Positions 3,521 through 7,740 of a stretch of DNA of 7,740 bases are shown here, piece by piece. Below the pieces are notes generated by a model. It searched no databases, was not told the origin of the DNA, and saw only the letters and a list, made by a program, of their open reading frames with translations. Every line of letters starts with the position of its first letter. Position 1 is the first letter of the stretch. The stretch spans positions 1-7,740 of the forward strand of contig JASIJX010000565.1 of the NCBI GenBank assembly GCA_030049955.1, in the 5' to 3' direction. This DNA comes from Acidobacteriaceae bacterium (GTDB lineage: Bacteria; Acidobacteriota; Terriglobia; Terriglobales; Acidobacteriaceae). A program made the translations under genes and the position numbers.

Positions 3521-5172
3521 CACTGCTGCGATCCGCCGCCCATCGATGCCCCGGACGAACCACCGGAAGAACCACCATAGCTGCCCGTCACCACCAGCGG
3601 CTTCTCCGGCTTCATGCTGTCAATCAGCGACTCCACAGGCATCGTTGCTGGTGGCGAAGCTGGGGTGTTTTCCGCCGTTTTGGCGTCAGGCGTGTGCATC
3701 GGTATGTTGGAGTTCGACGTCATGAACGGTGTCGGATACTTGAGCTCCGGCGTAGGCGTTCCTGCCGGCATCGGTGCCACAATCTCCGGCGTCACAATCA
3801 CGATCAGCTCGGTGTTGTTCTTGGTCCGCACCATCGACTGGAACAGCTTGCCCAGGATCGGAATATCCCCGATGAATGGGATCTTCTCGAACGTCTCGTT
3901 TTCGGTGTTGTCCAGCAAACCACCGATCACGAAGCTCTGCCCGTCCTTCAGCTCGACTTCCGTGTTCACTCTGCGCGTGGTTATGCCCGGCACTTCGAAG
4001 CCCGAAATAGTCACCTCATTGGTGTAATCGAGCGCGCTCACCTCCGGCGCCACCTGCAGCCGGATCGTACCCTGCGGCGTAATGGTCGGAATAAAGTTCA
4101 GCCGGATACCGTACTCCTTGAACTGGATCGTCACGGCCGTTGATCCGCCCGCGGAGGTTCCCTGCACCACCGGATAGGGGTACTCGCCGCCAGCCAGGAA
4201 GCTGGCCTGTTTACCGTCGGCCGCTATCACATTCGGCTCCGCCAGCACTTCTACCACGCCCTTGGTCTCAAGCGCCTCCAGCGTGGCGCCAATGTTGTGC
4301 CCGGGAAGAAACGCAAACACGTTCAGATCGTTTGACGTGCTTGCTGTGGCTGAGGTGCCCGATGCCGAACCTCCTCCAACCGCTCCCCCCGATACAGTGA
4401 CTGGCGAAAACTGCCCCGTGGACACCGCGCCCAGCACGTTGCCGAGCCCCGTGCTGAAAATGTTGATCCCGAGCTGCTTCTCCAGGCTGCGGTCCACGCT
4501 GGCAAAGCGCACCTTGAGCAGAATCTGCGGAGCAGACTTAGGCACATCGACGTCCAGCAGGTTCACCACCTTGCCGGCCGTCTCTGCAATCTTCACTGCG
4601 CGGTCGGAGCTCGTAAGGTCCTTCACGGTGCCGCGCAGAAACAGCGTTCCGTTCGCCATCGAAACCTCGATCGGTTGCTGCGGCAGCTCTGCGCTCAGCT
4701 CCCGCCGCACGGCTTCAAGCCCGCTGTCGACCGCGGCCATGCTGGTATGCACCGAGATATTGAAGAACTGCCGCCCTCCGGTCGCGTCCCAGACGATCAG
4801 GCTCGTTTCGCCCGCTGTCTTTCCGTTCACCATCAGCTCGTTGGGGTTTACAGCGCTTACCATGGCCACGTCGCCCAGTCCTACAGCCACGCGCGCAATC
4901 GGCTTTGCCGTATCCACCAGCACTGTCTTGCCCACTTCCACCGAAAGCTCGTTCTCCGAGTCCTGAAAACTTCCCGGTTCGGCGACGGCATGACCCGCTC
5001 CCGATGCCGATGCGATCGCCGCATGGCTGGCTGCGGCTTGGTTTGCTGCGGCCTGGCTGGCTGCAGCGTGAATGGCGTCCGGCGCGGCCTGCGCGCGAGA
5101 AGCGCGACTGGCGCAGAGCGCCCATGACAGTCCTGCAAGTCCGGCAAAAATGATTGCAGCTTTTGTCTTCAC
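3520..5172 (-). CDS. cpaC: Tad pilus secretin CpaC/RcpA
   Basis: This 550-residue secretin forms the outer-membrane ring through which the Flp pilus exits. In order: a signal peptide (1 to about 30, ending AQA), an Ala-rich linker (33-62), a secretin/pilus N-terminal domain (about 73-143), a BON domain (about 153-210), and the secretin core (about 217-465). The core contains VLAEPNVIAADG, EYGIRLNFIPTIT, TRRVNTEVELKDGQSFVIGGLL (split over 399-420) and the signature KIPFIGDIPILGKLF (430-444). A Gly/Ser/Thr-rich stretch at 249-281 probably lies in the gate loop. The last 85 residues are a Pro-rich then Gly/Ser-rich tail. Start: GTG at 5172, with GGAGG 6 bases upstream; it overlaps the cpaB stop as GTGA. 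Cys20 is not in a valid lipobox. The overlap at both ends places it mid-operon. Confidence 0.95.
   Translation of the reverse strand: MKTKAAIIFAGLAGLSWALCASRASRAQAAPDAIHAAASQAAANQAAASHAAIASASGAGHAVAEPGSFQDSENELSVEVGKTVLVDTAKPIARVAVGLGDVAMVSAVNPNELMVNGKTAGETSLIVWDATGGRQFFNISVHTSMAAVDSGLEAVRRELSAELPQQPIEVSMANGTLFLRGTVKDLTSSDRAVKIAETAGKVVNLLDVDVPKSAPQILLKVRFASVDRSLEKQLGINIFSTGLGNVLGAVSTGQFSPVTVSGGAVGGGSASGTSATASTSNDLNVFAFLPGHNIGATLEALETKGVVEVLAEPNVIAADGKQASFLAGGEYPYPVVQGTSAGGSTAVTIQFKEYGIRLNFIPTITPQGTIRLQVAPEVSALDYTNEVTISGFEVPGITTRRVNTEVELKDGQSFVIGGLLDNTENETFEKIPFIGDIPILGKLFQSMVRTKNNTELIVIVTPEIVAPMPAGTPTPELKYPTPFMTSNSNIPMHTPDAKTAENTPASPPATMPVESLIDSMKPEKPLVVTGSYGGSSGGSSGASMGGGSQQ
5024..5068. repeat. 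Three 15-bp tandem repeats in cpaC
   Basis: Units 5024-5038, 5039-5053 and 5054-5068 are variants of TGGCTGGCTGCGGCT. On the coding strand they give the Ala-rich run SQAAANQAAASHA after the signal peptide. In-frame 15-bp units can expand or contract without breaking the gene, so linker length may vary between strains. Confidence 0.7.
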
Positions 5173-5993
5173 TGCTGCCCTCCGGGAATTGGAAACTTTT
5201 CTACGCTCGTCGCCGAGCCATTCATGACTACGATCGAGTACGCCTTGTGAACGGGAGCTCCACGCCTGACGGGCGCCGAAACCGGCACGCCGAACAGCTG
5301 CGTCATCTCCGTGCTCTGCACCTGCGCCACCTTGGTGTCGAGCGGGTTGCGCAGTACAAGCTGGATTTTCGTCTGATTGCTGCTGGCCAGGCTCAGCGTC
5401 TCGGCCTGATCGGGCGTCACCAGCAGGTTCACCACCTGCACCTGCTGCGGCTTGCCTTCGGCATCCTTCTGAATGTCGGTGCCGGCAGAAAGCACCTCGA
5501 TGTTCTGAAGCACCGTCTTTGTCATCGTGTTTTGCTGGTTTTGGCCCGGCGGATTGCCCGATACCAGAACGTCCACGCGCATGCCCGGCGTGGCAAAACC
5601 AGCAAGGCCCACCACTTCATCCACCTTCACCGCGCAGGCGCGCATGCCAGCCGGAATCGTTGCAGCCAGACCACCCCCCGATCCCATCGGTGCCAGTCTG
5701 CTGTCGAAGATCGGCTCGCCCTGGCTAATCTCCGAGATCACTCCGCGGCCGATCGCGTACTTGGGATCAGTTAATGCGCCCTTGGGCACGCTGTCGGCAA
5801 TTGACACCGTCGTCAGGTCCGGTGCCGCAATGATCGTCCCGATCGGCAGGTCCCGCGATGCTGCCACAACCTTGGTCGTTGCAGCAGGTCGCGCCGCCGC
5901 CATCCGCGAGCCCACAGCCCGGGCCACCACCAGTGCGCAAATGCCAGCGATCACGGCCGAGACCAACAGTACAGAAATAAGTCGTCGATTCAT
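5169..5993 (-). CDS. cpaB: Tad pilus assembly protein CpaB/RcpC
   Basis: This 274-residue envelope protein works with the CpaC secretin in Tad pilus assembly. A membrane anchor is at residues 4-27 (RRLISVLLVSAVIAGICALV). A SAF-type domain runs at about 41-100 (VVAASRDLPIGTII through GVISEISQGEPIFDSRL), and an RcpC/CpaB domain at about 115-220, with PGMRVDVLV (136-144), TVLQNIEVLSAG (160-171) and VNLLVTPDQAETLSLA (188-203). The ATG at 5993 is chosen because GGAAG lies 6-8 bases upstream and because it places the anchor at the N-terminus; the longer frame from 6065 adds 24 residues of no membrane character. The stop TGA overlaps the cpaC GTG start by 4 bases. It is the first gene of the leftward operon, with a likely promoter at 6252-6279 and hence a leader of about 250 bases. 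Confidence 0.94.
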   Translation of the reverse strand: MNRRLISVLLVSAVIAGICALVVARAVGSRMAAARPAATTKVVAASRDLPIGTIIAAPDLTTVSIADSVPKGALTDPKYAIGRGVISEISQGEPIFDSRLAPMGSGGGLAATIPAGMRACAVKVDEVVGLAGFATPGMRVDVLVSGNPPGQNQQNTMTKTVLQNIEVLSAGTDIQKDAEGKPQQVQVVNLLVTPDQAETLSLASSNQTKIQLVLRNPLDTKVAQVQSTEMTQLFGVPVSAPVRRGAPVHKAYSIVVMNGSATSVEKFPIPGGQQ

Positions 5994-6233
5994 TTCAGTC
6001 TTCCAGTGCCAACAGGCCGTGCCGGCGGTTCCCTTCGATCCTTCCGCTCCGGCCCATCGCGGCATTGCTGCGTTTCGTTGTGTGTCGCACGCCGCTCACC
6101 ATTGAAGACGGTGAGTCTGAAGGGGTTGCGCGCGGTTCAAGTGTATGCGGGTGCGGCTTCGGCGTTTTCTTCGAATCGGACTGGCCGGGCAGCTGGTTAC
6201 CAAAAGTGCTACGGGTGGGGAAAGAGTTCGTTT

Positions 6234-6261
6234 TTGAAAATGCAGGAATCGCTAATATAAA
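6234..6261 (+). promoter_or_regulatory. Sigma-70-like promoter for the TonB-like gene
   Basis: TTGAAA (6234-6239) and TATAAA (6256-6261) are separated by 16 bases, each matching the consensus at 5 of 6. The start would be near 6268, leaving a leader of about 114 bases. Its -10 box overlaps that of the leftward promoter by two bases. Confidence 0.5.
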
Positions 6262-6279
6262 AACAGAAAGCGTAGTCAA
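6252..6279 (-). promoter_or_regulatory. Sigma-70-like promoter for cpaB-cpaC-DUF192
   Basis: The minus strand reads TTGACT (6279-6274), 16 bases, then TATTAG (6257-6252), matching the consensus at 5 and 4 of 6 positions. The start would be near 6245, giving a leader of about 250 bases. It occupies the same DNA as the rightward promoter. Confidence 0.45.
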
Positions 6280-6356
6280 TTGTTTTCTTCGGGCGCCATC
6301 CTGCGCCGGTTGCATCCTGGGGTTGTTTACCCGGCGCCTGCAGCCGTTCGGACCAA

Positions 6357-6378
6357 GCCCGGGCAAGGGGTTCCGGGC
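6357..6378 (+). promoter_or_regulatory. Hairpin displaying the TonB-like gene's ribosome binding site
   Basis: GCCCGG (6357-6362) pairs with CCGGGC (6373-6378). The 10-base loop contains AAGGGG, the only Shine-Dalgarno-like sequence before the ATG at 6382, at a linear spacing of about 11 bases. The GC-only stem ends 3 bases before the start codon, so it may either present the site or hinder initiation. Confidence 0.35.
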
Positions 6379-6381
6379 CGC

Positions 6382-7737
6382 ATGTCCTCTCCCGCCGTTA
6401 CTCTCTTTTCTGAAACGATCGACACCAGCCGCGGGCCTGTAACCCTGGCCCTTTCCGCGCTGATTCATGTCGCCGTCATTGCTCTGATTTCGGTCGGCAT
6501 TCTCTTCGCGCCCAAACTCGAAACCCGTCCCGCCGAGCGTTACACCTTGCGAACGCTCGATCTGCACTACCTCACGCCGCCCGTGAACCACGCGCGCAGG
6601 ATCGTCTATCCTGGCCCGAATCACACCCCACATGCCGCAGCACCGGCGCATCATTCCGGCGGCAGCGCCCCTCCGCCGCCCCAGACGGCCAAGGTGCAGA
6701 TCGGTCCGCAGACACTCATTCAGCCCGATCTCGCCAAGCAACTGGCGATCAAGGAAGAGCTGCCCATTCCGAAGATGCTCATTTGGACGCCGCCCGTGAA
6801 GGTCGTCCAAAAGATCGTTGCGCCCCCGCCCAAGCCGAATACTGCCGCCGAAGCTAAGCCCTTGCTCGAGACGCCCAATCATGAGGCCAATCTCGCGGAC
6901 GTTAATCTCGCTGCCACCCTCGCTCAGACCGTAAAACTGCCCATGATGCCCAGCACCACCACTCCGATTGTGGTGCACGGCCCTAAGCTGCCGCAGTCCG
7001 CGCCCTCTACTGTTTCCCAGGTAACCGCTCCGCCCACGCCCGCTGCAATCCTCTCGGCCTCTGACCTGCTCATGAACGACGGCACCGCCGATCTGCCTCC
7101 CGTGAACGAGTCGGCGCGCGCCGACTTGTTCACGCAGCTTGATCCCGGTCTCGCGTCCGGCGACGGAGCGGGCTCCGGAATCGGCAAAAATCCAGGCGCA
7201 GGGCAGGGAAGCACCGCGGCTGGCTCGGCGCAGCCGGCTAATTCCGCCGATGGCCAGGGCGACGACGTCGCGACCCAGATCACTATGCCCATGAACGGTG
7301 AATTCGGCGCCGTCGTCGTGGGCGCGGCGCTTGACGATCAGTTTCCCCATGTTGCCGGTGTCTGGAGCGGCCGCGTGGCCTACACCGTTTACCTGCACGT
7401 GGGCCTGGCGCGTAGCTGGATCCTCCAGTACTCGCTGCCCAGCACTGCCGACGCCACTCAGGCCGGAAATGCCCAGCGGCTCGAAGCCCCCTGGCCGTAC
7501 AGCATCGTCCGCCCGAACCTCGCCCCCGGCGATATCAGTGCCGACGCCCTGCTGGTGCACGGATTTGTGAATCAAGCCGGCCAATTCGAAGCCCTTTCTA
7601 TCGTTTTTCCCCAGGCCTTTCCCCAGGCCCAGTTCGTGCTTCAATCTCTTGCCCGCTGGCAGTTCCGTCCGGCCACTGAAAACGGCCGCAACGCCAGGGT
7701 TGAAGTGCTCCTTATCATTCCCGAAGAACTGGATTGA
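6382..7737 (+). CDS. TonB-like energy transducer protein
   Basis: This 451-residue protein has TonB architecture: a short cytoplasmic N-terminus, one transmembrane helix (about 19-43), a long Pro-rich periplasmic region (about 65-240) and a C-terminal TonB-like domain. The helix contains Ser25-x3-His29, the motif TonB uses to couple to ExbB/ExbD. The C-terminus (about 390-449) has HGFVNQAGQFEALSI and LARWQFRPATENGR, close to the TonB C-domain pattern. Residues 306-353 (GAVVVGAALDDQ, VAYTVYLHVGLARSWILQYSLP) look like an extra conserved strand-rich unit before it. A Gly/Ser/Ala-rich linker lies at 255-295. The ATG at 6382 is chosen over a TTG at 6280 because the latter has no ribosome binding site and adds 34 non-conserved residues. 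It is divergent from cpaB and ends 3 bases before the window edge. Its outer-membrane partner is unknown. Confidence 0.78.
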   Translation: MSSPAVTLFSETIDTSRGPVTLALSALIHVAVIALISVGILFAPKLETRPAERYTLRTLDLHYLTPPVNHARRIVYPGPNHTPHAAAPAHHSGGSAPPPPQTAKVQIGPQTLIQPDLAKQLAIKEELPIPKMLIWTPPVKVVQKIVAPPPKPNTAAEAKPLLETPNHEANLADVNLAATLAQTVKLPMMPSTTTPIVVHGPKLPQSAPSTVSQVTAPPTPAAILSASDLLMNDGTADLPPVNESARADLFTQLDPGLASGDGAGSGIGKNPGAGQGSTAAGSAQPANSADGQGDDVATQITMPMNGEFGAVVVGAALDDQFPHVAGVWSGRVAYTVYLHVGLARSWILQYSLPSTADATQAGNAQRLEAPWPYSIVRPNLAPGDISADALLVHGFVNQAGQFEALSIVFPQAFPQAQFVLQSLARWQFRPATENGRNARVEVLLIIPEELD

Positions 7738-7740
7738 CAA

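Larger units (their letters stand above)
5994..6381. promoter_or_regulatory. Divergent control region between cpaB and the TonB-like gene
   Basis: This 388-base stretch has no supported gene. Its most AT-rich part (about 6230-6285) holds two opposed sigma-70-like promoters. The cpaB leader side carries CTCACC (6095-6100)/GGTGAG (6110-6115). The TonB side carries GCGCCGG (6303-6309)/CCGGCGC (6331-6337) and the hairpin at 6357-6378. Long leaders on both sides leave room for post-transcriptional control, but no known riboswitch is recognisable. Confidence 0.5.

Noticed and set aside
6003..6014. TGGCAC on the minus strand just upstream of cpaB as a sigma-54 -24 box
   Set aside because: There is no GC at the required 10-base distance from GG, and it is too close to the cpaB start codon.
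5995..7740. 581-codon open frame on the minus strand opposite the TonB-like gene
   Set aside because: It is rich in Arg, Gly and His with no recognisable domain, runs through the divergent promoter region, and is antisense to a gene with a clear transmembrane motif and C-terminal domain. Long antisense frames are expected in GC-rich DNA.

Overview
The window is GC-rich bacterial DNA carrying part of a Tad/Flp (type IVb) pilus locus. The gene set is three tiny Flp pilins, CpaB, a CpaC secretin with a BON domain, a DUF192 protein, a GT87-type membrane glycosyltransferase and a TonB-like protein with the S-x3-H transmembrane motif. This suggests a diderm soil-type bacterium, most likely Acidobacteriota (Terriglobia). 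That assignment is an inference from gene content and style, not from a marker gene.

Left block (1-1305, minus strand): three separate 61-codon Flp pilin genes read right to left (flp3 at 1237-1052, flp2 at 812-627, flp1 at 469-284). Each has its own ribosome binding site and long spacers. All share the prepilin peptidase site EEG/QDLVEY and mature to 40 residues. flp1 and flp2 are recent duplicates, with a 56-nt block identical and similarity running into both flanks. Upstream of flp3 is a near-consensus sigma-54 (-24/-12) promoter, and a weaker one lies at the matching distance upstream of flp2. A terminator-like hairpin lies between flp2 and flp1, and a strong 12-bp hairpin lies beyond flp1.

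Middle block (1306-3026, plus strand): a 5' region with an ATTGCAC/GTGCAAT inverted repeat is followed by a frameshifted N-terminal remnant of a GT87 protein, and then by an intact GT87-type multi-membrane glycosyltransferase. This block separates the pilin genes from the pilus assembly genes.

Right block (3077-5993, minus strand): cpaB, cpaC and a DUF192 gene form a tightly coupled operon. The cpaB stop overlaps the cpaC GTG start (GTGA), and the cpaC stop overlaps the DUF192 ATG (TGATG). CpaC would form the outer-membrane secretin ring, and CpaB an envelope accessory protein, for export of the Flp fibre. The ATPase CpaF/TadA, CpaE/TadZ, TadB/TadC and prepilin peptidase genes are not seen and must lie elsewhere.

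Right end (5994-7740): a 388-nt divergent control region contains two face-to-face sigma-70-like promoters with overlapping -10 boxes, one for cpaB leftward and one for a TonB-like energy-transducer protein rightward. The TonB-like gene ends just before the window edge.

I found no RNA genes, CRISPR arrays, transposases or attachment sites. The most notable points are the sigma-54 control of the pilins, the pilin duplication, the GT87 remnant next to its intact paralogue, the 13-bp palindrome in the DUF192 leader, and the shared divergent promoter.
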